Part shown: piece after piece, positions 1 to 7,822 of the stretch
Numbering within the stretch: the stretch's first letter is position 1
How the letters are laid out: each line of letters opens with the position of its first letter
Assembly: GCA_021202245.1 (NCBI GenBank)
Contig: JAJQDK010000139.1
Location: forward strand, 1 to 10,510
Direction of reading: 5' to 3'
Length of the DNA: 10,510 nt
DNA from: Clostridiales bacterium
Lineage (GTDB): Bacteria > Bacillota > Clostridia > Oscillospirales > Acutalibacteraceae
Translations under genes and position numbers: made by a program
Notes under the pieces: generated by a model
The model's input: only the letters and a program-made list of their open reading frames with translations
Told to the model about the DNA's origin: nothing
Databases searched by the model: none

Positions 1-16
1 TGAGGAGAAAATTAAA

Positions 17-1090
17 ATGAAAAAGATGAAAAAATTTATTTCACTTGCTTTGGCAGCATTACTCTGCACGCTTTTGTGTGCCTGCGGAGGTGTGCAGGCT
101 TCGCCCGTTGAAGATTTTGAATACGAATTTGAGGACGGCGAAGTAACAATTACAGGATATATCGGTTCCGATTTGGAGATTGTCATTCCCGAAACAATTG
201 ACGACAGACCGGTTACGGTAATCGGAGAAGAAGCGTTTGAAGATTATGATATGACGTCAATATCCATTCCGAACAGCATCATATCAATTCAATATGATGC
301 TTTCAATGGCTGCAGTCGCCTTGAAAAAGTAACTACATACGGAACAGAAAAAACAATATTATATGAAGTTGACGAAGAATTAGACGACGAGGCTCTCGAT
401 GAACAGCGTAATGAATATTCTGAAACATATTTTATTGCCGACGCCTTTAGTTATTGTGAATCGCTTACAAGTCTTGAAATTCCGGCGAGTGTAATACGTA
501 TTAACTCCAATTTTGTTGACGGTCTCACAAATCTCACAGAAATTGAAGTTAACGGCAACAATTCTTATTATTTAAGTGAAGACGGCGTTTTATTTGATAA
601 AGATAAGCAAGTGCTTTATAGATATCCTGAAGGAAAAACCGATACTTCATATTCTATACCGGATAGTGTAATAAACATTGGAAGTGGAGCATTTGATGAT
701 TGTTATAATCTTACAAGTATAAAAATCTCTGCAAGCGTAAATTACTGTTCCAATTTTTACGGACTCACAAATCTCACGCAAATCGAAGTTGACAGCAATA
801 ATCCCTCTTATTCAAGCGAAGACGGTATTTTATTTAATAAAGATAAGACCGTGCTTATTAGATATCCCGAAGGAAAAACCGATGCTTCATATTCAGTACC
901 TGACAGTGTGACATCAATCGGAGATTATGCTTTCTATAACAGCAGCCTTACGAGCATAACAATCCCGGACAGCGTGACATCAATCGAAACTGATGCTTTC
1001 TTTAACAGCGTTTCAACCATTTACGGCAAATCAGGCTCATGCGCAGAAGAATATGCAGCATTTCTACACATAACCTTTGTTGCGGAATAA
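17..1090 (+). CDS. BspA-like leucine-rich-repeat (LRR_5) lipoprotein
   Basis: A 357-residue surface lipoprotein. The N-terminus has lysines (KKMKK), a hydrophobic core to about residue 20, and a lipobox-like LCAC with the probable lipidated Cys at 23; Cys at the -2 position is slightly unusual. From about residue 70 the protein is built of LRR_5/BspA-like repeats of the form IPDSVTSIG-x-x-AF, mixed with the SEDGxLFxKDKxxLxxYPEGK module seen in many gut Firmicutes surface proteins. Two about 80-residue units are near copies of each other (see the repeat entry). The C-terminus (IYGKSGSCAEEYA...ITFVA) is the usual end of such proteins. No sortase signal or dockerin is visible, so anchoring is presumably by lipid. 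The ATG has GAGGAG (about 2-7) upstream. The family is linked to adhesion or protein binding, but the ligand here cannot be told. It is a single-gene unit ending at a terminator. Confidence 0.88.
   Translation: MKKMKKFISLALAALLCTLLCACGGVQASPVEDFEYEFEDGEVTITGYIGSDLEIVIPETIDDRPVTVIGEEAFEDYDMTSISIPNSIISIQYDAFNGCSRLEKVTTYGTEKTILYEVDEELDDEALDEQRNEYSETYFIADAFSYCESLTSLEIPASVIRINSNFVDGLTNLTEIEVNGNNSYYLSEDGVLFDKDKQVLYRYPEGKTDTSYSIPDSVINIGSGAFDDCYNLTSIKISASVNYCSNFYGLTNLTQIEVDSNNPSYSSEDGILFNKDKTVLIRYPEGKTDASYSVPDSVTSIGDYAFYNSSLTSITIPDSVTSIETDAFFNSVSTIYGKSGSCAEEYAAFLHITFVAE
521..930 (+). repeat. Tandem 240-bp internal duplication in the LRR gene
   Basis: The stretch beginning at 521 (ggtctcacaaatctcac) recurs at 761 (ggactcacaaatctcac), an offset of exactly 240 bp or 80 codons. 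Similarity continues through the GAAGTT, GACGG, TTTAATAAAGATAAG-like and AGGAAAAACCGAT segments to about 690 and 930. At the protein level GLTNLTxIEV...SEDGxLF...YPEGKTDxSYS is repeated. The copies differ at many third positions, so the duplication is not recent. Confidence 0.8.
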
Positions 1091-1108
1091 TCAGACAACA
1101 GCATAAAA

Positions 1109-1150
1109 CACAAGGAGCGGATTTTTGTAGTTCCGCTCCTTGTGCTTTTA
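1109..1150. terminator. Bidirectional intrinsic terminator between convergent genes
   Basis: A perfect 13-bp stem (1109-1121 with 1132-1144, CACAAGGAGCGGA / TCCGCTCCTTGTG) has a 10-nt loop. On the plus strand it is followed by CTTTTATTTT; on the minus strand by TTTTATG. It sits 18 nt after the LRR stop and 15 nt after the convergent ATPase stop, so it can serve both. The T-run is better on the plus strand. Confidence 0.88.
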
Positions 1151-1159
1151 TTTTAACTT

Positions 1160-2413
1160 TTAAGCGTCAAGGCTGTTTTGGTTCAAAAGAAAGTCGTAAA
1201 TATTTATAACCAAAATGCCGTCCTCTGTATATCTCGGCTTCATAACATCCTTTACAACGATGATTTTTTTGAATGAATCGTCTATTCTTTGTAAAGAATT
1301 TGATTCCTGCTGCATTTTTTTATCGTCGGGAATTGTGAAAGCGGATTGTATATAGTAGCGCTTAGAACCCTTGTTACAGACAAAATCCACCTCAAGCTGT
1401 TTGCGCACAAGCTTGCCCGACTTATCTTTTTGACTGAAGGGAACCAAACCCACATCCACATTGAAGCCACGGGCAGTAAGCTCATTAAAAATCACGTTTT
1501 CCATTGTGTGGTTTTCTTCAATTTGACGAAAGTTAATGCGAGCGTTGCGAAGTCCCAAATCCGTAAAATAAAATTTATACGGCGTATTTATATACCGTTT
1601 TCCCTTAATATCATATCGAACGGCACGGTTTACGATAAAAGCGTCACAAAGAAAATCGAGGTACTTTTTAACTGTGTTTACGTTAATTATTTTCTGCTTT
1701 TTCGATTTAAAAGTGTCGGATAATTTTTTCGGATTTGTAAGTGAACCGATTCCCGAAGCCAGAATATCAATAAGCTCCTCAAATTCTTCAACATTTTTTA
1801 TTCTGTGACGTCCGACAATATCATTTATATATGTTTCTTGAAACAAATGCTTTAAAAAATCTATTTTTTCCTCATCTTTTTTCAAAAGCACTACGGGAGG
1901 TAATCCGCCGTACAGCACATATTCGCTCCAACCCTCGTACCGATCACCGCTGTAAACCGACATAAATTCGGAAAAAGACAACGGCTGCATTTTGAGTTCG
2001 TCGCCGCGCCCGCGAAATTCGGTGATAATATCTTTTGAAAGGAATTTTGCATTACTGCCGGTTACATAAACATCAACATTAGGGATACGCATAAGTCCGT
2101 TTAAGACGGACTCAAATTCCCCTAAAAGCTGCACTTCGTCAAGCAAAATATAATAGTTTTTGTCGTCCTTAATCTGTTCCTTGATATACGGATAAAGCAA
2201 ATTCGGGTCACGGTATGCCTTATTTTCAAAGGAATCAAAGGCAATTTCAATAATATGATTTTGTTCAACGCCGCTTTCGAGAAGATGCTTTTTAAATATA
2301 TTAAAAATAAGATACGATTTTCCGCATCGACGAATTCCGGTAACGACCTTAATAAGTCCGTTATTTTGTTTTAATAAAAGCTTATTCAAATAGCGATCTC
2401 TGCGAATTTCCAT
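1160..2413 (-). CDS. AAA_14 / DUF4143 family ATPase
   Basis: A 417-residue P-loop ATPase of the AAA_14 + DUF4143 type, common in bacteria and archaea and of poorly known role. From the chosen start, Walker A is GIRRCGKS (residues 26-33). Walker B is YYILLDEVQ, followed by a sensor-like VTGSNA and the RGRGDEL segment typical of the family. The C-terminal half is DUF4143, ending in an ExDFVC...YYIQSAF segment that resembles a degenerate PD-(D/E)xK nuclease core. The reading frame extends 11 codons further upstream, but the ATG at 2413 is preferred: AAAGGA lies 9 nt before it (2423-2428) and family members start with MEIxRDRYLxxL. The gene stands alone, with its own consensus promoter, and is convergent with the LRR gene. 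Family identity is firm; a cellular role (proposed links include toxin-antitoxin or defence functions) cannot be deduced here. Confidence 0.92.
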   Translation of the reverse strand: MEIRRDRYLNKLLLKQNNGLIKVVTGIRRCGKSYLIFNIFKKHLLESGVEQNHIIEIAFDSFENKAYRDPNLLYPYIKEQIKDDKNYYILLDEVQLLGEFESVLNGLMRIPNVDVYVTGSNAKFLSKDIITEFRGRGDELKMQPLSFSEFMSVYSGDRYEGWSEYVLYGGLPPVVLLKKDEEKIDFLKHLFQETYINDIVGRHRIKNVEEFEELIDILASGIGSLTNPKKLSDTFKSKKQKIINVNTVKKYLDFLCDAFIVNRAVRYDIKGKRYINTPYKFYFTDLGLRNARINFRQIEENHTMENVIFNELTARGFNVDVGLVPFSQKDKSGKLVRKQLEVDFVCNKGSKRYYIQSAFTIPDDKKMQQESNSLQRIDDSFKKIIVVKDVMKPRYTEDGILVINIYDFLLNQNSLDA

Positions 2414-2473
2414 TTTGCTCAGTCCTTTCAATGAAAATATTTGCATATGTTTACAGTTTTATTTACTGAATTT

Positions 2474-2503
2474 ATTATAACCGACTTCATTTACGTTTGT
2501 CAA
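2474..2503 (-). promoter_or_regulatory. Sigma-A promoter of the DUF4143 ATPase gene
   Basis: On the minus strand a perfect TTGACA (2498-2503) and a perfect TATAAT (2474-2479) are separated by 18 bp. The predicted transcription start, near 2467, lies about 54 nt upstream of the ATG at 2413. Confidence 0.85.
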
Positions 2504-2744
2504 TCGTTCCGCTGAAAATTTTATGAAAAATATGCAAAAAAATTCACTGAGCGAAATTCAAATTACACTACAAAAGGGGAATGGCAGTCATCTCTCCGTT
2601 ACCCTGTTTTTTAATCAGGACTAAGTTGATTTGCCTTGCTTAATCTCGTCCTGCAACGATTTTAAGTCAAGAAATCATCGTTATTATTTTAAGCTTTGTA
2701 TGTAACAATTTACAGAGTACATCATCAGTAATCAAACGCAAAAA
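2504..2744. other. Intergenic stretch without a recognised gene
   Basis: About 240 bp between the end of the DUF6056 gene and the ATPase promoter. I see no convincing gene. It holds short inverted repeats: AACGAT/ATCGTT at about 2656-2683, followed on the plus strand by a T-rich run; CCTG/CAGG around 2602-2620; and AGGAC/GTCCT. A 20-codon plus-strand ORF starts at 2580 but has poor ribosome-site spacing. The stretch could hold the 3' processing or termination region of the DUF6056 transcript, or a decayed mobile fragment. Neither is demonstrated. Confidence 0.3.
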
Positions 2745-4223
2745 CTATTGTTCGGAAGATTTCAATACTACTTCTTCCTTATCAAAATATCGTGCCAAAT
2801 GTTGATTAATCCAGTAATCGGATGATTCGCTGATTCCGAGTGAACTGAAAAAATCAGGAACTGTTTCTATATCATCTATTTCACAAACTTCGTCATCAGA
2901 TTCTAATACATTTAACACTTCATTATACTCATAATCATACTGATTAACCGTACCGGTAATTGCCGCAATGAATGTATCAACAGATGTTAATTCCTTTATC
3001 CCGTGATTGAAGGAACCGGATACAAACAGCAAAACAAATGCTAATGTTAAAGAAACCAAGTGTTTTGAAGAAAACTTCGTAAGCTTCTTTATATTTGTAA
3101 TTTCTGAATATCTTTTGTTAATCCAACCGCAAATATAGAAAATCATAAATGCCAAAAGTATATAATATGAGTAGTAATATATGTCTATTTGTCTGCCGCT
3201 GCCTACAGAGGACATAGCGTAAAGCGGAGGAGTAAATTGCGATGCATAACAGCCAAAGGCTAAACAAATAACTAAAATCGGATATTTAAAATTCCATTTA
3301 CATTTTCCGGAGAGTATATATAAAATCGGAGTAATAAATAAAAAAAGAGATTATTTGCGGTAATCCGCTCCATTCACCGATATAAACAAATGCATAAAAC
3401 AATGATGATATAACCGCCTTTACAGGGGACATTGAAGTAACCATTTCCTGTCTTATTTGATTGCCCGGAGCTAAAACATTAACTGCAAAAGCAATAAGTA
3501 AAAATAACAGAATTATGCCGCAATATATTTTTGCCGGTGATTTTTTATAAATCAAGGCGATTAAAGCAACGGCAGTCAAAACTGCTGTTGCAAGTGCCGT
3601 TGTATAGTTACCTCCACCTATAACGATTGCCAAAAAAGAACCGATTATGCATAAAATAACCTTAGTCCTTTTTTTACAGAAAGGATTATCCGTATGGTTA
3701 CTGAAAACAACACCAATGCAAATGAATAGAACAAAGTATAATAAGCGCTACCGTTAAACCAATAAAAAGCTTGGTTTTTATCCGGAATAAATTGAATTGA
3801 TAAAGTAAGTAACAGTATTGAAATTATAATCATGTAAGACTTCTTAGATTTCAACCATTTTACTATGACTGTGTCAAAAAAGAAAATAGTTGAACAAGTT
3901 AATGCGATTATCATTATAAAGGTAGTAGCAAAATACAGATCTTGAGAAAAAACTCCCGGTTGTAAGGAAAATATAAAAATAGCTGAAAATGTGCCCTGCC
4001 AACTAAAATAGAAATTAATAATTTGCTGTATAGACGAACCTATTATTTCTAAAATATTCCCACCGTTTATATATGTGTTATGCACCAGAGATGAAAATCC
4101 ATAATCATCAGCCGTAGGATGGTTAAAAAACGATACATATAAAATAGGTATAAGACTTATTATATATACAGCCAGTATTATTCCTGCCAAAATATTGGTT
4201 TTGCTTTTTAATATTTTTTTCAT
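2745..4223 (-). pseudogene. DUF6056-type polytopic membrane protein, two compensating frameshifts
   Basis: Three fragments together form one protein of about 492 residues. The first (from 4223) has a membrane helix, then HPTADDYGF (residues 35-43), WQGTF (75-79) and FYWFNGSAYY (153-162), marks of DUF6056 proteins; the acidic DD in the first outer loop recalls GT-C glycosyltransferases (inference). This frame stops near 3645. One missing nt in the A-run at 3669-3675 (minus strand A7, A8 expected) joins it to the second fragment, which carries more helices and the APGNQIRQ motif. That frame stops at 3298. Removing one T from the T-run at 3340-3346 (T7, T6 expected) joins it to the third fragment (TPPLYAMSS, R-x-IDIYYYSYY, about two helices and an acidic tail) back in the first frame. 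No other stop intervenes. A ribosome site (AAAAAGGG) lies 9 nt before the ATG. It could be a true pseudogene, a slippage-controlled gene, or a functional gene with homopolymer sequencing errors. Confidence 0.8.
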
Positions 4224-4228
4224 ATTTT

Positions 4229-4347
4229 TGCGCCCTTTTTACGTAAATTAAAAAAAGCTCACTGCAAGACATTTGGAAAAATCCAAACATCTGACAGTGA
4301 GCTTATTGTTATACTCTGTATTTGATTTAAATGAGTAAAAAGGCGCA
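4229..4347 (-). promoter_or_regulatory. Inverted repeat pairing leader with DUF6056 ribosome site
   Basis: In the minus-strand RNA, 4347-4335 reads UGCGCCUUUUUAC and 4242-4229 reads GUAAAAAGGGCGCA. They pair over 13 bp with a single bulged G, and the downstream arm contains the Shine-Dalgarno sequence of the DUF6056 gene (start 4223). The arms enclose the terminator hairpin. A read-through transcript could therefore hide its own ribosome site. Functional meaning is inference. Confidence 0.5.
4250..4304 (-). terminator. Strong intrinsic terminator upstream of DUF6056 gene
   Basis: On the minus strand a 21-bp stem (4282-4302 with 4257-4277) has a UUUU loop and one mismatch. Three positions are G-U wobbles as minus-strand RNA and would be A-C mismatches on the other strand. 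The stem is followed at once by seven T (4256-4250); the two A-T pairs below the stem overlap the run. It lies after the GCAA-repeat leader and before the DUF6056 ribosome site, so it ends the short RNA and could also stop read-through from serA. Confidence 0.87.
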
Positions 4348-4355
4348 GTTATACT

Positions 4356-4393
<38 letters not shown>

Positions 4394-4398
4394 AACGA

Positions 4399-4426
4399 AT
4401 TATACCATACTACCACACCTTGTCAA
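4399..4426 (-). promoter_or_regulatory. Near-perfect extended -10 sigma-A promoter
   Basis: On the minus strand TTGACA (4421-4426) and TATAAT (4399-4404) are both consensus, with a 16-bp spacer ending in TATGG, so TATGnTATAAT also satisfies the extended -10 consensus. The predicted start is at about 4392-4393, the first bases of the GCAA tract. It is 62 nt past the serA stop, so it is not the serA promoter. Confidence 0.9.
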
Positions 4427-4487
4427 CCCCTTATTTATAAAATTTTTTTATATTTTTAACTATAAAAAGCTGAAGAAACCCGAAAAA

Positions 4488-5642
4488 TCAGATAGCTCTC
4501 ACTCTCACAACGCCGTCAACGGCTGAAATTTTCTCTGCATCGGCAGCGTTACCGCCGGCTACGTCAAAAATAGTGTAAGCGTAGTCGCCCCTGCTCTTGC
4601 TGAGCATATTTTCAACATTTCCGCTGATTTCCGAAAGAACCTTTTTCAAAAGTTCGGGCACATTCTTGTGCATTACGCAGAAACGGGTGTCGTCGCCCGA
4701 TCTTGCAAGTGAAATAGCGGGATAATTAACAGAATTGATAATATTGCCGTTTTCAAGGTATTCCATAACCTGATCACACGCCATAACAGCGCAGTTCTCC
4801 TCGCTTTCGGGAGTTGAAGCGCCGAGGTGCGGCATACAGATAATGTTTTCCTCTCCGAGAATATCGTCCGTTGCAAAGTCGGTAACATATTTTGAAACCT
4901 TGCCACTCTTAACACCCTCAAGCACTGCCGTTGAATTAACAAGACCGTCACGGCTGAAGTTGAGAATACGAACGCCGTCCCTCATCTTTGCAATCATATC
5001 TGCATCCACAAGGTCCTTTGTTTCGGGAGTAAGCGGAACGTGAATTGTGAGATAGTCACAATTAGTCATTACCTCCTCATTGCTCTTCATCAGCTTAACG
5101 GCGGAATCAAGCTTGAGCGCATTGCCGACAGACATAAAGGGATCGTAGCCGATTACCTTCATACCGAGCGCCTCTGCGCAGTTGGCAACCAAAATACCGA
5201 TTGCGCCGAGTCCGATTACACCGAGAGTTTTGCCCTTGATTTCGGGGCCTACAAATTGGCTCTTGCCCTTTTCAACCATCTTGCCCACAGCGTCGCCGTT
5301 GCCCTTTAAGGCAGCCTTTTCCCACTCGATGCCCTCGGTAATCTTACGTGAAGAAATCAGCAAACCGGCAATAACAAGCTCTTTAACAGCGTTTGCGTTT
5401 GCTCCGGGAGTGTTGAAAACAACAATGCCCTGCTCGGTGCATTTGTCCTTGGGAATATTGTTGGTGCCTGCGCCTGCTCTTGCAATAGCAAGGAGGTTAT
5501 CTGAAAATTCCATATCGTGCATTGCGGCGCTTCTCACCAAGACAGCGTCGGGATTCTGCACATCGTCGCCGTAGTTATAGTTATCTCCGAGATGGCTTGT
5601 GCCGACGTTTGAGATTTTATTTAATGTGAGTATATTAAACAT
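4488..5642 (-). CDS. serA: D-3-phosphoglycerate dehydrogenase (short clostridial form)
   Basis: Cytoplasmic enzyme oxidising 3-phosphoglycerate to 3-phosphohydroxypyruvate with NAD, the first step of serine synthesis. The 384 residues form a D-isomer-specific 2-hydroxyacid dehydrogenase with a C-terminal ACT-like domain (about 320-384). The Rossmann motif is GLGAIG (144-149), with the NAD-ribose Asp in YDP (167). Catalytic Arg is R231 (NFSRDG) and the His is H272 (PHLGAST). The catalytic Glu position of E. coli SerA (FPTEP) reads FATDD here, so Asp259 replaces Glu. AAAAGGAT lies about 9 nt before the ATG. It follows serC by 32 nt in one operon. No strong terminator is seen directly after the stop; only a weak CTGA/TCAG hairpin followed by CTTTTT lies near 4465-4492. 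Family assignment is firm; the exact substrate rests on the serC neighbour. Confidence 0.94.
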   Translation of the reverse strand: MFNILTLNKISNVGTSHLGDNYNYGDDVQNPDAVLVRSAAMHDMEFSDNLLAIARAGAGTNNIPKDKCTEQGIVVFNTPGANANAVKELVIAGLLISSRKITEGIEWEKAALKGNGDAVGKMVEKGKSQFVGPEIKGKTLGVIGLGAIGILVANCAEALGMKVIGYDPFMSVGNALKLDSAVKLMKSNEEVMTNCDYLTIHVPLTPETKDLVDADMIAKMRDGVRILNFSRDGLVNSTAVLEGVKSGKVSKYVTDFATDDILGEENIICMPHLGASTPESEENCAVMACDQVMEYLENGNIINSVNYPAISLARSGDDTRFCVMHKNVPELLKKVLSEISGNVENMLSKSRGDYAYTIFDVAGGNAADAEKISAVDGVVRVRAI

Positions 5643-5674
5643 TTTAATCCAATCCTTTTGATTATTTTTGCCGA

Positions 5675-6760
5675 TTACTTATTATCAGCTTCAAATTTTT
5701 TCATAAACTCAACGAGCTTTTCAACGCCCTCATAAGGCATAGCGTTGTAAATAGAAGCTCTCATACCGCCCACCGTGCGATGACCCTTGAGGTTTACAAA
5801 GCCTGCTTCGGTGGCTTCTTTAACAAACTTGGCATCCATATCCGCATCGCCCGTAACAAACGGAACATTCATCAGCGAACGGTCCTCGGGAACCACAGTG
5901 CCCTTGAAGAGCTTTGAGCTGTCGAGGAAATCATAGAGAAGCTTAGCCTTTTTCTCGTTGAGCTCCTTCATCTTGTCAAGACCGCCGACCTCGTTTTTAA
6001 TCCACTCGTAAACAAGCTTTGCAATATAGATTGAATAGCAGGGCGGAGTGTTGTAAAGCGAATCGGCATCAGCCTGAGTTTTGTAGTCAAGCATTGTAGG
6101 CGTAATGTCCATAGCGTTGCCGATAAGATCCTCGCGAACAATAGCAACGGTAAGACCTGCGCCTGCCATATTCTTTTGTGCGCCCGCAAAGAGCAGGCCG
6201 AACTTTGAAACGTCAATCGGCTCGGAAAGAATGTTTGAAGAAATATCGGCAACAAGCGGAATATCGCCTGTGTCGGGAAGCTCGTGGTAAACAGTGCCGT
6301 AAATCGTATTGTTCAGGCAGATGTAAACATAGTCTGCATCCTCACGGAAGGTGGATTTATCCGTCTTGGGGATATATGTAAAGGTTTTATCCTCTGAAGA
6401 AGCGACAGCCTTGACATCGCCGTAGCGTGAAGCCTCTTTAAATGCTTTTTTTGCCCACTGGCCGGTAATGATGTAGTCGGCCTTGTTGTTCTTGTTCATA
6501 AGGTTTAATGCAACCATAGCAAACTGAGTTGAACCGCCGCCCTGAAGGAAAAGAACCTTGTAATTGTCGGAGATGTACATAATCTCACTAAGGAGCGACT
6601 CTGCGACCTTGATCATTTTGTCAAACGTCTTGCTGCGGTGCGACATTTCCATTACGCTCTGACCGCTGCCCTCATAATCAAGCATTTCATCTGCTGCTTT
6701 CTTAAGTACGGATTCGGGAAGCATTGAAGGACCTGCCGAAAAATTATATACTCTTGCCAT
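5675..6760 (-). CDS. serC: Phosphoserine aminotransferase
   Basis: Pyridoxal-phosphate enzyme that converts 3-phosphohydroxypyruvate plus glutamate to phosphoserine plus 2-oxoglutarate, the second step of serine synthesis. The 361 residues match the normal family length. It starts with the family signature YNFSAGPSMLPESVL (5-19). QGGGSTQFAM (73-82) binds the cofactor phosphate, W102 is the likely stacking aromatic, D172 (ADISSN) would pair with the pyridine nitrogen, and K196 (AGAQKNMAGAG) is the Schiff-base lysine. GHRTVGGMRASIYNAM (327-341) carries the substrate-binding His/Arg. AAGGAG stands 8 nt before the ATG. It is the first gene of the serC-serA operon, transcribed from the promoter at 6806-6834. 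Confidence 0.97.
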   Translation of the reverse strand: MARVYNFSAGPSMLPESVLKKAADEMLDYEGSGQSVMEMSHRSKTFDKMIKVAESLLSEIMYISDNYKVLFLQGGGSTQFAMVALNLMNKNNKADYIITGQWAKKAFKEASRYGDVKAVASSEDKTFTYIPKTDKSTFREDADYVYICLNNTIYGTVYHELPDTGDIPLVADISSNILSEPIDVSKFGLLFAGAQKNMAGAGLTVAIVREDLIGNAMDITPTMLDYKTQADADSLYNTPPCYSIYIAKLVYEWIKNEVGGLDKMKELNEKKAKLLYDFLDSSKLFKGTVVPEDRSLMNVPFVTGDADMDAKFVKEATEAGFVNLKGHRTVGGMRASIYNAMPYEGVEKLVEFMKKFEADNK

Positions 6761-6805
6761 ATCAATATCTCCTTATTAAAAAATAAAATAAAAATTATCA
6801 AATAA

Positions 6806-6834
6806 ATTATACGCCAACACAGTGGTAAAGTCAA
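6806..6834 (-). promoter_or_regulatory. Sigma-A promoter of serC-serA
   Basis: On the minus strand TTGACT (6829-6834, five of six consensus) and TATAAT (6806-6811, perfect) have an optimal 17-bp spacer. The predicted start near 6799 gives a 5' leader of about 38 nt before the serC ATG, too short for a riboswitch. Confidence 0.85.
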
Positions 6835-6863
6835 CAACTTAAACTAATTGTACGGTAAATTTT

Positions 6864-7799
6864 TCATACAATCTTAATTTTGCCGATTGATGAAATTATC
6901 TCATCTCTCATTCTGACCGCTTCGCTGCGAGCGGCTTGAGTAAAGTCCTCCTCGGTGAGTCCCTGCTTTTTCCAAGCGCACATAATTCCGCGGCTTGAAT
7001 TTATGACTGCGCCGAGACCGTTTTTGTCGAAAGCAAGCTTAACATCCTCTGCGCCGCCGCCCTGTGCACCGTATCCGGGCACAAGGAAGAAGGTATGAGG
7101 GCATTTTTCTCTCATTTCCTTTAGCTGTTCGGGATAGGTTGCGCCCACAACTGCGCCCACTCCCGAGTAGCCGTATTTTCCGCCGAGGGACTGTCCCCAG
7201 CTTTCGCACATTCTGCCCATATGCTCATATACTCTTTCGTCAGTGTCAAGCTTCATATCCTGAAGCTCGCCGGAGCTTGGGTTTGAGGTTTTTACAAGAA
7301 CAAAAATCCCCTTGTCTTTTTCGCTGCAAATTGCAGCAAGCGGCTTTATACCGTCCGTGCCGAGATATCCGTTCACGGTTAGAGCATCTGCGCCGAAGGC
7401 GTCAAAACTTTCACCGCCGACGTCGGTTGTGCCGAGGTGAGCGGCTGCGTAAGCCTCCATAGTTGTGCCTATGTCGTTGCGCTTTCCGTCGGTGATTACA
7501 AACATTCCCTTTGACCTTGCGTAGGCAACGGTATCGCTCAGTGCCTTAACTCCCTGCCAGCCGTACATTTCATAATATGCCGCCTGCGGCTTTACGGCAG
7601 GAACAATATCATACAAAGCGTCAATGAGAGCCTTATTAAATTCAAGCAGAGCCGCCGCCGCGCCTTCAAGAGTTTTGCCGTACTCGGCAAAGCATCTTTT
7701 CTTAATTGACTCAGGAACATAGTCGAGCTTCGGATCCAGCCCGGCAACCGTGGGATTTTGCATTTTTACAATGTTTTCAATAAGCCTGTCAAAAGCCAT
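6864..7799 (-). CDS. pyrF: Orotidine 5'-phosphate decarboxylase (long form)
   Basis: Decarboxylates OMP to UMP, the last step of de novo pyrimidine synthesis, in the cytoplasm. The 311 residues fit the longer subfamily of OMP decarboxylase. Seen in order: GLDPKLDYVP (20-29), a substrate-pocket VKPQAAYYE (69-77), the catalytic Lys-Asp set DGKRNDIGTT (104-113; K106, D109), LVKTSNPSSGELQD (168-181), the phosphate-binding LVPGYGAQGGG (239-249) and NSSRGI (267-272). GAGGAG lies 9 nt before the ATG. It is the last gene of the pyrC-aldolase-ASCH-pyrF operon, 23 nt after the ASCH gene. A modest 8-bp hairpin (6847-6872) overlaps its stop codon and has no good T-run, so transcription may end weakly here. 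Confidence 0.97.
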   Translation of the reverse strand: MAFDRLIENIVKMQNPTVAGLDPKLDYVPESIKKRCFAEYGKTLEGAAAALLEFNKALIDALYDIVPAVKPQAAYYEMYGWQGVKALSDTVAYARSKGMFVITDGKRNDIGTTMEAYAAAHLGTTDVGGESFDAFGADALTVNGYLGTDGIKPLAAICSEKDKGIFVLVKTSNPSSGELQDMKLDTDERVYEHMGRMCESWGQSLGGKYGYSGVGAVVGATYPEQLKEMREKCPHTFFLVPGYGAQGGGAEDVKLAFDKNGLGAVINSSRGIMCAWKKQGLTEEDFTQAARSEAVRMRDEIISSIGKIKIV

Positions 7800-7822
7800 C
7801 TCATAATCTCCTCATCTTTGAA

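Noticed and set aside
1346..1723. 125-codon plus-strand ORF inside the ATPase gene
   Set aside because: Antisense to a clearly conserved protein, no ribosome site, no family features.
2414..2446. Eleven-codon N-terminal extension of the ATPase
   Set aside because: The downstream ATG has a well-placed ribosome site and matches the family N-terminus.
3298..3633. Second and third DUF6056 fragments as separate genes
   Set aside because: Their apparent starts are internal codons without ribosome sites, and the sequences between fragments translate without stops in the frame expected for one continuous protein.
3665..3680. Programmed -1 ribosomal frameshift on A AAA AAA G
   Set aside because: The A-run would fit a -1 slippery site, but the protein then needs a +1 shift at the T-run 330 nt later, so one programmed -1 event does not restore it.
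4456..4492. Terminator directly after serA
   Set aside because: Only a 4-bp CTGA/TCAG stem with a large loop before CTTTTT; too weak to call. The strong hairpin at 4250-4304 is the more likely end of read-through.
6847..6872. Intrinsic terminator after pyrF
   Set aside because: The 8-bp A-T-rich hairpin overlaps the stop codon and lacks a U-run.
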